From the NCBI RefSeq assembly GCF_002272135.1, contig NZ_NPBF01000021.1:62001-126000 (forward strand): a DNA stretch of 64,000 bases. The letters are read 5' to 3'. Below the pieces are notes generated by a model. That model saw nothing but the letters and a program-made list of their open reading frames with translations. It ran no database searches and had not been told where the DNA came from. The stretch is from Virgibacillus sp. 7505 (lineage in GTDB: Bacteria; Bacillota; Bacilli; Bacillales; Amphibacillaceae). Shown here piece after piece: positions 24,034 through 32,499 of this stretch (positions are counted from its first letter, which is position 1; the number at the start of each line of letters is the position of its first letter). The position numbers and the translations under genes were made by a program.

Positions 24034-25633
24034 AGAGACTGTCCTCCTGTGTCCGCTTATTATAAGCTTCTTTTGCGGGAAGGGAGAGTCCATAGTCTGA
24101 CAGATCTTTTCTCTTCCAAATTCCTGCAGGCTGGTCATCTGCTACTATACGCCCTTGATCCACAATCAACACGCGCGAAGCAAAACGATCGACCAGTTCC
24201 ATATCATGTGTAATCATGACAATGGTGCACCCGCGTTGATGATGTCTCCAGATTAGATCCATCAGTACTTCAGTAGTATGGCTGTCTTGGCCGAATGTCG
24301 GTTCATCAAGCACGAGCAGGTGAGGCTTTTGAACAAGCATGGTCGATACACTGAGCCGTCGTTTTTGACCTTGGCTCAAGGTGAATGGATGCTTATCGGC
24401 TTGTGCAGCTAACTGGATATCCTCTAAGACCCTCTGAATTTCATCCGCGTTTGCTGCCTGTCCGAAGGCAATTTCATTCCAAACAGAGTCTGTAAGAAAC
24501 TGATGCTCAGGATTTTGAAATACATAACCGATTTGCTGGTAGAGTTCATTTGTTTTCCAACGACGTAACTTCTTTCCGAGAACTTCGATATCTCCGGCTG
24601 TGGGCTTCAGCAATCCAGTAATTTGCCGGGAAAGAAGTGTCTTTCCGCTGCCGTTTTTACCTGTAATAGCCAGGAATTCTCCTTGCTGAATATCAAGATT
24701 AGGGATATCCAGTAAGACTTTTTCTTTATGTTGAAAGATAGCATTTTCCACTTGAATTATACATTCCTTGGTATGCATAACCTCTGGTGTTTTAGTCTGA
24801 AACTGCAAACCATGAGGGAGAAGGTCAACAGTAAGCGGCCAAGGCTTTGGAAGCTGCGCTTGCTTGGCAAGCAGAACTGCTTCTGGCAGCCAAATGCCGC
24901 GCTGCTGCAGCTCCTCGTCATAGAGATTGACTGCCTGACTCAAATCTCCGTCAAAGAATAAAGAGCCATCTCGCTCCAATAGCATTGTCCGGTTAATAAT
25001 TGGCAGCCAATAGTCAATATTGTGCTCTATGATAAAAAGAGTGATATCCTGCTGTTCTTTTAACTTACGTATTGTTTCGACAAGGTCTTTGCTCGCAGCC
25101 GGATCCAGGTTGGCCGTCGGTTCATCTAAAATAAGCATGCGAGGCTCGAGAGCCAAAACTGCAGCCAGTGCAAGCTTTTGTTTCTGTCCGCCGGATAGGG
25201 TGTGAATTTGATCTTTTCTCCTATGCTGTAAACCTACAAGGGAAAGGACACGATCGATTTCTGAATCCATCAAATCAGGGGCCATTTTTTTATTTTCTAA
25301 GCCGAAAGCAATCTCGTCTTCTACGGTTAGCATGCAGAACTGTGTTTCGGGGTCCTGAAATACAGTACCAACCTCTAAGTTGATTTTCCCACTTTTGAAA
25401 TCCTCGATCTTGGATCCAGCGAAGGAGATACTGCCGCTCATCTTTCCATCAAGTTCTTTTGGATACAACCCGTTCAAACAGTATGTGAGTGTGCTCTTAC
25501 CGGATCCGCTTGGTCCAAGCAGGAGTATGCTGTCTCCTTCCCGGACCGTAAAACTCAAATCAGATAAGGTAGGATTGCTTTCTTCCTCAAATGTCACGGT
25601 AAGCTGGTTTACTTCCAGAAGGGGTTGTTTCAT
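24026..25633 (-). CDS. ykoD: ECF transporter duplicated ATPase YkoD
   Basis: A 535-residue protein with two complete ABC ATPase domains: first Walker A GPSGSGKST (~40-48), signature LSGGQKQKL and Walker B LILDEPTA; second Walker A GKNGSGKT (~320-330), signature LSQGQKRRL and LLVLDEPTFG. Double ATPases of this kind power ECF transporters. Starts in a 4-nt overlap with ykoE. Energises uptake of thiamine precursor with YkoE and YkoC. Confidence 0.94.
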   Translation of the reverse strand: MKQPLLEVNQLTVTFEEESNPTLSDLSFTVREGDSILLLGPSGSGKSTLTYCLNGLYPKELDGKMSGSISFAGSKIEDFKSGKINLEVGTVFQDPETQFCMLTVEDEIAFGLENKKMAPDLMDSEIDRVLSLVGLQHRRKDQIHTLSGGQKQKLALAAVLALEPRMLILDEPTANLDPAASKDLVETIRKLKEQQDITLFIIEHNIDYWLPIINRTMLLERDGSLFFDGDLSQAVNLYDEELQQRGIWLPEAVLLAKQAQLPKPWPLTVDLLPHGLQFQTKTPEVMHTKECIIQVENAIFQHKEKVLLDIPNLDIQQGEFLAITGKNGSGKTLLSRQITGLLKPTAGDIEVLGKKLRRWKTNELYQQIGYVFQNPEHQFLTDSVWNEIAFGQAANADEIQRVLEDIQLAAQADKHPFTLSQGQKRRLSVSTMLVQKPHLLVLDEPTFGQDSHTTEVLMDLIWRHHQRGCTIVMITHDMELVDRFASRVLIVDQGRIVADDQPAGIWKRKDLSDYGLSLPAKEAYNKRTQEDSLYA

Positions 25634-26208
25634 CCTGCTTTTCGCTGGCGATAAGTTTTGCCAAGAGGAAAGCTAGTCAATGTTCCTGTTTTCGCCAGCG
25701 CCTCACTGATTGCTTTGCCGATCAAGCCGCTTATGACAGCTCCGCTGATGATCCGGACAACAAGCATAAGCACAACGTAAGAAGGGTCGAGAGCCACAAA
25801 GCCGCCGCGGAAATAACCCCAGATGAAACTTGTGATGGCAGCTCCAACACCAGCACCCATCAATACAAGTACATGATAAGAGCGATAGCGTGTCATAGCA
25901 AATGCTGCTTCAGCACCGAGTCCCTGCACAATAGCAGAAAGGATGACAATTGGTCCAACGCTGCTTCCGATCAGCACTTCAACAACTCCTGCTATTGTTT
26001 CCGATACAAGGGCAACTCCGGGTTTTTGAATGATATACGCTGCAACGATGGAGACGAGGAACCATACCCCGAAGATGATATCGGTTCCGATTGGTCCGAC
26101 AAGTCCCATCATGACGACGTTGACCGGAAGGAATAAGAGATAAACAATACCGAACACGACAGCGAGTGCTGCCATGACGACGATATCTTTCATGCGCCAG
26201 CTTTTCAT
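25630..26208 (-). CDS. ykoE: Thiamine-precursor ECF substrate-binding membrane protein YkoE
   Basis: A 192-residue hydrophobic protein with about six helices, matching the YkoE family S-component (start KSWRMKDIVVMAALAVVFG; WGYFRGG motif). It binds hydroxymethylpyrimidine or thiamine derivatives. Placement after a TPP riboswitch and ykoF and before ykoD fixes the identity. ATGA overlap with ykoF. Confidence 0.93.
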   Translation of the reverse strand: MKSWRMKDIVVMAALAVVFGIVYLLFLPVNVVMMGLVGPIGTDIIFGVWFLVSIVAAYIIQKPGVALVSETIAGVVEVLIGSSVGPIVILSAIVQGLGAEAAFAMTRYRSYHVLVLMGAGVGAAITSFIWGYFRGGFVALDPSYVVLMLVVRIISGAVISGLIGKAISEALAKTGTLTSFPLGKTYRQRKAG

Positions 26209-26813
26209 TTGACTACACCCTTAGCAGACGGGCTATTCGCAGACATTGTCACCGTCATAACTGTATGGGATGATCCGGACGCCTCAGTCTCAGTGAAAAC
26301 ATGCTCCAAACCATCGAAGACGTCAACAGCATTGCCATCAAGACGAGTAGAGTAATGGGACTTGGAAACAGTGATCCCTCGAGTGCGCATATTCTCTATC
26401 TGAGTATAGATGGTATCCATATAATTTCCGCCGCCTAAAGGATAAAGCGAGAATTTGGATGCTGTCTCAAGCTTTATATCTTTAACATTCGGAAGGTTCA
26501 GCTTCGTTTCATCCTCAGCCATATAAACATCCCCAGTAGAATCTCCAGGACAGCCGATGGAATATGTACCATTGAACACAACATGATCGCCATCTTTGGC
26601 TGCTGCCAGGAAAATAGCAGAGGTGACATCGAATACATGCGGTATTCTCCCGCGCACTAGCGTAGTGACATCGTCCGTCTCAATCCATACTTTCGACGTA
26701 TCCACGGTTCTTAGTGCCTCTAATATAATTTCTTTGAACCTGTCGGCCATTGGATAAACCGAAAAACTGCAACCGGCAATCCGACTGATCCCGCAATGAT
26801 TTTGAATTTCCAT
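26205..26813 (-). CDS. ykoF: Thiamine/HMP-binding protein YkoF
   Basis: A 202-residue protein with two repeated ferredoxin-like modules (HCGISRIAGCSFSVYPMAD... and FSLYPLGGGNYMDTIY...), the typical YkoF/Ykof-family duplication that binds thiamine. Two adjacent ATGs follow AGGAGG; the second (26813) has the better 7-nt spacing. Opens the TPP-controlled ykoFEDC operon; likely a cytosolic thiamine or HMP binding protein assisting transport. Confidence 0.93.
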   Translation of the reverse strand: MEIQNHCGISRIAGCSFSVYPMADRFKEIILEALRTVDTSKVWIETDDVTTLVRGRIPHVFDVTSAIFLAAAKDGDHVVFNGTYSIGCPGDSTGDVYMAEDETKLNLPNVKDIKLETASKFSLYPLGGGNYMDTIYTQIENMRTRGITVSKSHYSTRLDGNAVDVFDGLEHVFTETEASGSSHTVMTVTMSANSPSAKGVVK

Positions 26814-26840
26814 CATGATTCCTCCTATTTTTTTGCATAT

Positions 26841-26871
26841 AAAAAGCGACGGCACCATAGGGCGCAGTCGC
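26841..26871 (-). terminator. Terminator of the ykoF leader
   Basis: On the minus strand GCGACTGCGCC / GGTGCCGTCGC (one mismatch, one G-U pair), CTAT loop, followed by TTTTTATAT, between the TPP aptamer and the ykoF ribosome site. Probable ligand-stabilised terminator. Confidence 0.82.
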
Positions 26872-26899
26872 AGAATATACAAAAGTAACAGGACAATTC

Positions 26900-26995
26900 T
26901 GGCTGCACTTCCCCACGCTGGTATTATCCAGATCGAGTTCTAAGGGTCAGAATCACTTGATTCCTCTCAGCCGTTACCAGCTCCCCCAGTGCGTC
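26900..26995 (-). promoter_or_regulatory. TPP riboswitch (thi-box) of ykoFEDC
   Basis: Read on the minus strand it contains CTGGGGGAGC, GGCTGAGAGGAATC, GACCCTT-GAAC, GATCTGGATAATACCAGCG and GTGGGGAAGTGC in the TPP aptamer order, with P1 formed by GCACT/AGTGC. High TPP should repress the operon through the terminator downstream. Confidence 0.97.
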
Positions 26996-27167
26996 GCAAG
27001 CTTATGCAATTGATACGTCTATAGTAAAAAAGATAGCTCGATTTGTAAAGGATTTCTTGCTGAAACATTCTGATTTATAGAGTGGTGACAGTGCAAAGTG
27101 AGGTGAGAAGAAAGGATTATCCCGCAACATATAAGGGAAGTAGAAAAGAAAAAATGGAGGGAAAAAC

Positions 27168-28112
27168 ATGGAGAAGCACGCTTTTTCAGGTACTGCATGG
27201 GAGTGGCTTCAGTTAGATGAGAAGAAGGATTTAGAGAAAAAAGACGAGCTAAACGCGTACACCATACATATTCCATGGGTAAAACATATACATTCTTCCG
27301 ACACGAATAGTCTGCAGATGGAGACGACAAATCAGGACTCTCTGGCTCTTTGGGGCTCGCTCATATACGTTCAGGAAGCAGACAAGAAGGAAGAAAAGCA
27401 TCTTTTTCACTTTTTTGTAAAGGAGACCACGCTGCTGACAACTGCACTTGATTTTAAGCTGCTGCCGACTACAAACCAAGATGATATTCTCGCTAAAATG
27501 CAAAATGCGAACAATGCGATTGAAGGATTTATGATTCTCCTGGGAGAAATCATTTCAGCATTTTTACATAAAATCGATCAATATGAAGTCAGATTGAAGG
27601 ACTTGCTTTGGCAGGTAAAAGAGAATAATGATACAAAGCTGCTTAACAAAATTGCTGAAAATCGGCATGAGATATTAGTATGGAAGAACTTTTTGATTCC
27701 GTTCATAGAGGTTAAAACTGGTGTAGTCGAAGCATTTGGGGAGAAATATACAGAGAACATCTATTTTAAACGAACACATTATCGTTTTGAACGCTGTGAG
27801 AATCTTGTTCGGGCGTATGAAGAGGAAATCAGAGGATTGATTGATTTTGAAGATGTCGTCTCTTCTTTCAGGGGCAATGAGATTATGAAGACACTGACTG
27901 TTATGACTGTCCTTTTTACACCAGTCATGGCGCTTGGCGCATTATGGGGCATGAACTTTGATAATATGCCAGAATTGAAGTGGAAGTTCGGGTATGCAGG
28001 AGCCCTCATCTTAATACTACTTTCTACTCTTCTGGTTTACTGGTTCTTGAAGGCGAAGGGCTGGACAGGAGATATGCTGAAATCCAAGAAAAAGCAAAAA
28101 TACGTCGATTAA
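27168..28112 (+). CDS. corA: CorA-family magnesium/divalent cation channel
   Basis: A 314-residue protein with the CorA plan: large cytosolic N-terminal domain, long stalk helix, and two C-terminal helices with the GMNF signature (WGMNFDNMPEL) in the pore loop. The tail is short and lysine-rich. GGAGG ribosome site 10 nt before the ATG. Divergent from the ykoF operon. CorA proteins form pentameric Mg2+ channels; this resembles the YfjQ-type of Bacillus. No M-box leader was seen. Confidence 0.9.
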   Translation: MEKHAFSGTAWEWLQLDEKKDLEKKDELNAYTIHIPWVKHIHSSDTNSLQMETTNQDSLALWGSLIYVQEADKKEEKHLFHFFVKETTLLTTALDFKLLPTTNQDDILAKMQNANNAIEGFMILLGEIISAFLHKIDQYEVRLKDLLWQVKENNDTKLLNKIAENRHEILVWKNFLIPFIEVKTGVVEAFGEKYTENIYFKRTHYRFERCENLVRAYEEEIRGLIDFEDVVSSFRGNEIMKTLTVMTVLFTPVMALGALWGMNFDNMPELKWKFGYAGALILILLSTLLVYWFLKAKGWTGDMLKSKKKQKYVD

Positions 28113-28202
28113 AAGTGGCAGAATATTACCTGAAGGTATTTTTTCATCACATTAATCACAATTTAAACCTAACACACTTCAAAGTGAAAGTTGGGTTTTT
28201 AA

Positions 28203-29468
28203 ATGGACTTAAAGACAATACAATCGATTAAAAAATACGCAATACCATTAACTGGGGAAGCGGAATTAAGTATCGTAACTGAAAGGACCGGCAATGCAAA
28301 ATTTGTTTTGCTTGGAGAAGCGTCGCATGGTACATCTGAGTTCTATACCGTACGTGCGGAGATAACCAAAAAGCTGATCATGGAGAAAGGTTTTGCTTTT
28401 GTGGCGGTAGAAGGTGACTGGCCTGCTTGTCAGGCTGTAAACCGCTACATCAAAGGCTATGATACAGAAAGCCAATCAGCTCGGGAGGTCCTTAGCAGCT
28501 TTAATCGATGGCCGACGTGGATGTGGGCGAATGAAGAAATTCTTGATTTGATTGAGTGGATGAAGACATACAATGAAAATCACGATGTGCAGCCGAAAGT
28601 TGGCTTCTATGGAATAGACATGTACAGTCTTTGGGAATCCATGGAGGAAGTGATTTCGTACTTAACGAAGATTGATTCCCCTGACGTCGAAATTGCCAAA
28701 AAAGCATTTACTTGTTTTGAACCATTCAACAGAGACAATCAGGAATATGCTGTTTCTGCTGGTCTATATTCTGAAGGCTGTATTGATGAGGTTGCAAAGC
28801 TATTAGCAACGATTCAAAAAAAGAAAGATCAGTATCCATGTGAAGAGGAGCTCCGTCTTAACCTGGAGGTAAATGCGCTCATAGCTTATAATGCCGAGCA
28901 TTATTACCGCTCGATGGTCGTTCGAGATGAAGAATCATGGAATATAAGGGATACACATATGGTGCATGCTCTGAACAAGGTTATGAAGTTTTATGGCTCA
29001 AAAGCTAAGGCGATTGTCTGGGAGCATAATACACATGTTGGAGACGCCAGAGCCACTGACATGGCGCATAATGGAATGGTCAATGTCGGCGAGCTTATAC
29101 GGCAGCAAAATGCTCAGGAAGATGTGTATATCATCGGATTCGGTACGAACAGAGGAACAGTAATAGCTGCGGATGAATGGGGAGTCAATCATGATGTGAA
29201 GATTGTTCCAAAAGCAATTGGGGGATCATGGGAGGACCTCATGCATAGAGCCGGCGCATTTGATAAAATGCTCTTTTTCGATACAGAGAATAAACATTTA
29301 TTCCAGCAGAAGATCGGACATCGCGCGATAGGTGTAGTGTATCGACCGGAGTTTGAACAGTTCGGTAATTATGTGCCTTCTCATATGTCACAGCGGTATG
29401 ATGGGTTCATCTATATTGATGAAACGAGCGCTTTAAGGCCTTTGGCAGTTGAGAGAGTTTTGCTTTAA
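28203..29468 (+). CDS. Erythromycin esterase-like protein
   Basis: A 421-residue protein of the erythromycin esterase/succinoglycan-biosynthesis superfamily: LLGEASHGTSEFY near residue 35-47 with the catalytic histidine, VAVEGDWPACQAVNRYI, GFYGIDMYSLWESM, and KAIVWEHNTHVGDARAT near the middle. B. subtilis relative is YbfO. True macrolide hydrolysis is proven only for Ere enzymes; chromosomal Bacillus members mostly have no known substrate, so resistance should not be assumed. The ribosome site is weak (GAAAGTTGGG). Confidence 0.88.
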   Translation: MDLKTIQSIKKYAIPLTGEAELSIVTERTGNAKFVLLGEASHGTSEFYTVRAEITKKLIMEKGFAFVAVEGDWPACQAVNRYIKGYDTESQSAREVLSSFNRWPTWMWANEEILDLIEWMKTYNENHDVQPKVGFYGIDMYSLWESMEEVISYLTKIDSPDVEIAKKAFTCFEPFNRDNQEYAVSAGLYSEGCIDEVAKLLATIQKKKDQYPCEEELRLNLEVNALIAYNAEHYYRSMVVRDEESWNIRDTHMVHALNKVMKFYGSKAKAIVWEHNTHVGDARATDMAHNGMVNVGELIRQQNAQEDVYIIGFGTNRGTVIAADEWGVNHDVKIVPKAIGGSWEDLMHRAGAFDKMLFFDTENKHLFQQKIGHRAIGVVYRPEFEQFGNYVPSHMSQRYDGFIYIDETSALRPLAVERVLL

Positions 29469-29487
29469 AGTTAAAATTTATTTTTCC

Positions 29488-29519
29488 GAGGAGCCGTTAT
29501 ATATTTCGGCTCCTCTTTT
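29488..29519 (+). terminator. Terminator after the esterase-like gene
   Basis: Stem GAGGAGCCG / CGGCTCCTC with a 10-nt AT loop and a TTTTA tail. Confidence 0.88.
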
Positions 29520-29574
29520 AAGCTGTAAAAATCATGTTTGAACTGCTTAATAAGATATAAAGAAGAAGTCCGAA

Positions 29575-30327
29575 TTAATGCACGCCTAGGTAATCCAAAG
29601 CATCTTTTACTGTAGACATAGTTGGTGATGATAACAAGCTGATATCCATTTCAACTGCTTCTATCGCAAGCTCTGGTCTCATGCCGGTAAAGATAGACTT
29701 TATACCAAGCATAGAGAGAACGTGATTAATCTTGAAGAGATAATCTGTTACAACTTTGTCTAATTGCAAGATACCTGAGAAATCAATAATCAAAGAGTGC
29801 ACATTCTGTTGTTTCGCTTTAATGGGAACAAGATTCAAAAGATGTTTTGCCCGCTCCTCGTCAATTGAACCAACTAAAGGAAGAATGGCTATTCCGTTTA
29901 AAAGAGGCACGAGAGTAGCTGAAAGTTCATTGATTTGATTCATCAATTCTTTGCTTTTTCTCTCAGTTAGTTTTTTCTCAGAGATATCTCTTACATAAGT
30001 TTGAATGGCTTTCGTATCCTCAATTAAGACCGGGTGACAATATAACTCCACATCTGCAGTTGTACCGTCCAGTTTGAAGATGGATTCCTCTATCACTTCT
30101 GCAGGCTTAGCATAAGCCGACTGAATTCTTTTTCGAATCGCTGATTTAGAACTCTCATGAAAAATATCTAACGGGCTTGCTCCAATGATATCTTCTCTTT
30201 TTCCGTTAAAGAATAATTCAGCCGCATGGTTAACATAAATGATCTTTAGATCTGTATGAACGATTAAGGGATCCAATGAATACTCAATAACTTCGCGGTA
30301 ATTAATCTTCGATATGTCTTCACTCAT
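29575..30327 (-). CDS. PAS-STAS domain protein (RsbR/YtvA-like regulator)
   Basis: A 250-residue protein: PAS domain (about 8-115; IIYVNHAAELFFNGKREDIIG), short coiled linker, then a STAS domain (about 135-248; SLIIDFSGILQLDKVVTDYL and IFTGMRPELAIEAVEM). The plan resembles YtvA, but the LOV NCRFLQ motif and its flavin-binding cysteine are absent, so it should not be a blue-light sensor. In RsbR proteins two STAS threonines are phosphorylated; here the first position (LDKVV) holds lysine, while the TGMRPE threonine is kept. Likely modulates stressosome signalling. AGGAGGGG ribosome site. Confidence 0.85.
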   Translation of the reverse strand: MSEDISKINYREVIEYSLDPLIVHTDLKIIYVNHAAELFFNGKREDIIGASPLDIFHESSKSAIRKRIQSAYAKPAEVIEESIFKLDGTTADVELYCHPVLIEDTKAIQTYVRDISEKKLTERKSKELMNQINELSATLVPLLNGIAILPLVGSIDEERAKHLLNLVPIKAKQQNVHSLIIDFSGILQLDKVVTDYLFKINHVLSMLGIKSIFTGMRPELAIEAVEMDISLLSSPTMSTVKDALDYLGVH

Positions 30328-30442
30328 TATTATCCCCTCCTAGAGAAAGTATAGAGAACTTTGAGTCCGTTAACAAGTCAAGTAGTTTTTGCCTTGGGTT
30401 CACAAAGAGTATTATTGTGGATTGTCATTTCATTTAATAGAA

Positions 30443-30485
30443 AAAGATTGCAGAGAATCAAGAAGTTCTCTGCAATCTTTTTTAT
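30443..30485 (-). terminator. Terminator of the thiosulfate-uptake operon
   Basis: Fifteen-base-pair perfect stem (30443-30457 with 30466-30480) beside the TusA-like stop codon; on the minus strand it is followed by TTCTATT and on the plus strand by a T-run, so it can act in both directions. Confidence 0.88.
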
Positions 30486-30706
30486 TTCTTTTTAATTGTA
30501 ATAGTCCAAGCAGCTTCGCCTAATTGTTCATATGCCGTCACTTCATGACCTGCCTCGGCAGCCCAGCGTGGGATGGATTCAGTACCTTGTGTACAGTCAA
30601 ATTGAACTTCCAGCTCATCGCCTGTTTGAATTTCTTTCATTGCTTCTTTTGCTTCTACTAGCGGGAATGGACACACCATCCCCATTACTTCCAATGTTTT
30701 TTTCAT
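30482..30706 (-). CDS. TusA/SirA-like sulfur carrier (TsuB/YeeD-type)
   Basis: A 74-residue TusA-fold protein with the CPxP motif (MVCPFPLVEAK, cysteine near residue 12) that carries sulfur as a persulfide. It directly follows the YeeE/YedE transporter gene, the arrangement known for the thiosulfate uptake pair TsuA-TsuB. AGGAGTG ribosome site. Function as thiosulfate uptake partner is inference from family and neighbour. Confidence 0.9.
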   Translation of the reverse strand: MKKTLEVMGMVCPFPLVEAKEAMKEIQTGDELEVQFDCTQGTESIPRWAAEAGHEVTAYEQLGEAAWTITIKKK

Positions 30707-30721
30707 TCTTATACACTCCTT

Positions 30722-31783
30722 TTAAGCAGTCGCTGCTTGTGTGGTTTGACTAGCCTTTTTTCGTGGACGTACAAATACAAAGTATGACGCAGTCCATGTA
30801 CCTAACATCATGAACCCTAGAGATATCCATCCTTGCCATGTCATCATTGCAGTCATAACTAGACCATTCCCAATCGAACAGCCTCCGGCTAAAGCTGCTC
30901 CAAAGCCCATCATTAATCCGCCGCTAAAACTATTGATCGTCGTTTTAAGGTCAGGCAGCCTGAATCTGAATTCACCACTCATTTTTGCAGCAAATATAGA
31001 ACCTAAGAAAATACCGAGTACAAGGAATACGCCCCAATTGATAAAGCTTAGTTCCCCTGTAACTAAGTATTGCAGAATATTAGCAGAAGGAGTCGTAATT
31101 CCTAATCCGGCAATCCGACCGGTAGCGACACTTAAAGGCCAAGCAAGTATAGCGATGAGGCCGATAAGAATTGCAGTGACAAATGGATGCCAGCGTTTTT
31201 CAAAAAGAATGTGTGCAAGACCGGTTTTCTTTGGTTTTAACCCGGGAATTTTGACTGTTGGTTTCCTTAGAGTGCGGAAAACAACAAACCCGACAATCAC
31301 GACAAGAATAGCTATTAAAACCCAGTTATTCAAACCAAATGTTGCGGCAATTGAGTTAGACTCTACCTGTACTTCTTTTACTGCTGTGTCCAGTGGCAGC
31401 AAAACGCCTGTTTTCATCATGGCAGCTACAAGCATATAGCCAGCCAATGCAATCCAGCTGCCGATTAATCCTTCTCCTGCGCGATACCAAGTACCTGTGG
31501 CACATCCGCCAGCAAAGATAATACCGATACCGAAAATAAAGGATCCAATAATTACAGCAACAATCGGCAGTGAACCAGCATTAAATTCGAATAATCCTAA
31601 ACTGATCAATGTATAAACACCAACGCTTTGGATAGCTATTGCAATTAATAGCGCGTAAAACATGCGATTATCTTTTGATAAATACATATCACGAAAGCCG
31701 CCTGTTAAACAAAAACGACCACGTTGCATAACAAATCCAAGCAACGCCCCGCATAGTAAACCTGTTAAGATCATTTGAAGCAT
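30722..31783 (-). CDS. YeeE/YedE-family thiosulfate (sulfur compound) transporter
   Basis: A 353-residue membrane protein with about nine to ten helices and three conserved cysteine motifs: GRFCLTGGFRDMY near the start, FAGGCATGTWYRAGEG and GGCSIGNGLV, typical of TsuA (YeeE). Those cysteines relay thiosulfate through the channel. Start placed at ATG 31783 where AGAGAGGTG precedes it; an upstream in-frame start lacks a ribosome site. Operon with the TusA-like gene, 15 nt apart. Confidence 0.9.
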   Translation of the reverse strand: MLQMILTGLLCGALLGFVMQRGRFCLTGGFRDMYLSKDNRMFYALLIAIAIQSVGVYTLISLGLFEFNAGSLPIVAVIIGSFIFGIGIIFAGGCATGTWYRAGEGLIGSWIALAGYMLVAAMMKTGVLLPLDTAVKEVQVESNSIAATFGLNNWVLIAILVVIVGFVVFRTLRKPTVKIPGLKPKKTGLAHILFEKRWHPFVTAILIGLIAILAWPLSVATGRIAGLGITTPSANILQYLVTGELSFINWGVFLVLGIFLGSIFAAKMSGEFRFRLPDLKTTINSFSGGLMMGFGAALAGGCSIGNGLVMTAMMTWQGWISLGFMMLGTWTASYFVFVRPRKKASQTTQAATA

Positions 31784-32045
31784 GGAAGCACCTCTCTTAT
31801 TCCGAGTATTTCTATAGGTTTTATAATAATGTTTAGCCACTTCGGAATCAACCCTTAATTTTTTATTCTGAAATTTATTCGTAAAACAAATGAAACGAAC
31901 AAGGATACACGTAGAATCAATCAGCTTTACTACGGGGTCTGTTTGATGTGATGAATATGCATCATATCCACGATTGGTTAATTTGAATTGGGTATTTTTG
32001 TAAGGTTATATCTATGATAAAGTTTGCTTATGGAGGGGGATTATT

Positions 32046-32483
32046 GTGAAGCAAATCATTTTTCTATTGTTATTGATCTTTATAGCAGGTTGTGAGACAG
32101 AGCTTGAGCCAAGTAAGTATGCAGATGAGTTGACGTCTGCAAAGGACGTACTGCTCGAAATAGAAGCTGATAACACAGAAACGGAAGATGGTTTTAAATT
32201 TCGTATAAAAAACAATAGTGAATTTCCCATTGCTATAGGTCGTGCATATGTACTTGAAAAGTATGATAAGAAGAAAGAAGAATGGTTACAGATACCACTT
32301 AAAGACAATGTGGGTTTTCAAGAGGATGGCATAATCATTGATCCTGGTTCTGAATCCAGTTTTTTTGCATCATTCGATGCTTTCAATTACAGCTTTCCAA
32401 AGGGTGATTACCGCATAATAAAGGTTCTGTCTTCAGAAGGAGATGGGATTTTATTGTATGATGATTTCAAAATTGATAGATAA
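32046..32483 (+). CDS. Small lipoprotein, unknown function
   Basis: A 145-residue protein with a short N-terminal hydrophobic segment and lipobox FIAGC, so the mature N-terminus is a lipid-modified cysteine at residue 16. Start codon GTG at 32046 with GGAGGGG 8 nt upstream. The remainder, LLEIEADNTETEDGFKFRI then NNSEFPIAIG and FPKGDYRIIK, has the alternating pattern of an immunoglobulin-like beta sandwich. Function unknown. The epimerase gene follows after 16 nt, probably co-transcribed. Confidence 0.82.
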   Translation: MKQIIFLLLLIFIAGCETELEPSKYADELTSAKDVLLEIEADNTETEDGFKFRIKNNSEFPIAIGRAYVLEKYDKKKEEWLQIPLKDNVGFQEDGIIIDPGSESSFFASFDAFNYSFPKGDYRIIKVLSSEGDGILLYDDFKIDR

Positions 32484-32499
32484 GCGAGGAGTAATAAAT

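Noticed and set aside
28203-29468. Erythromycin esterase-like gene as an acquired resistance determinant
   Set aside because: No mobile element nearby and the gene sits among housekeeping genes; chromosomal homologues are common in Bacillus and mostly uncharacterised.
29575-30327. PAS-STAS protein as a blue-light photoreceptor (YtvA)
   Set aside because: The LOV motif with the flavin-binding cysteine is missing.
30810-31439. 209-codon plus-strand frame opposite the thiosulfate transporter gene
   Set aside because: Lies entirely antisense to a conserved membrane protein; no ribosome site and a composition typical of a complementary shadow.
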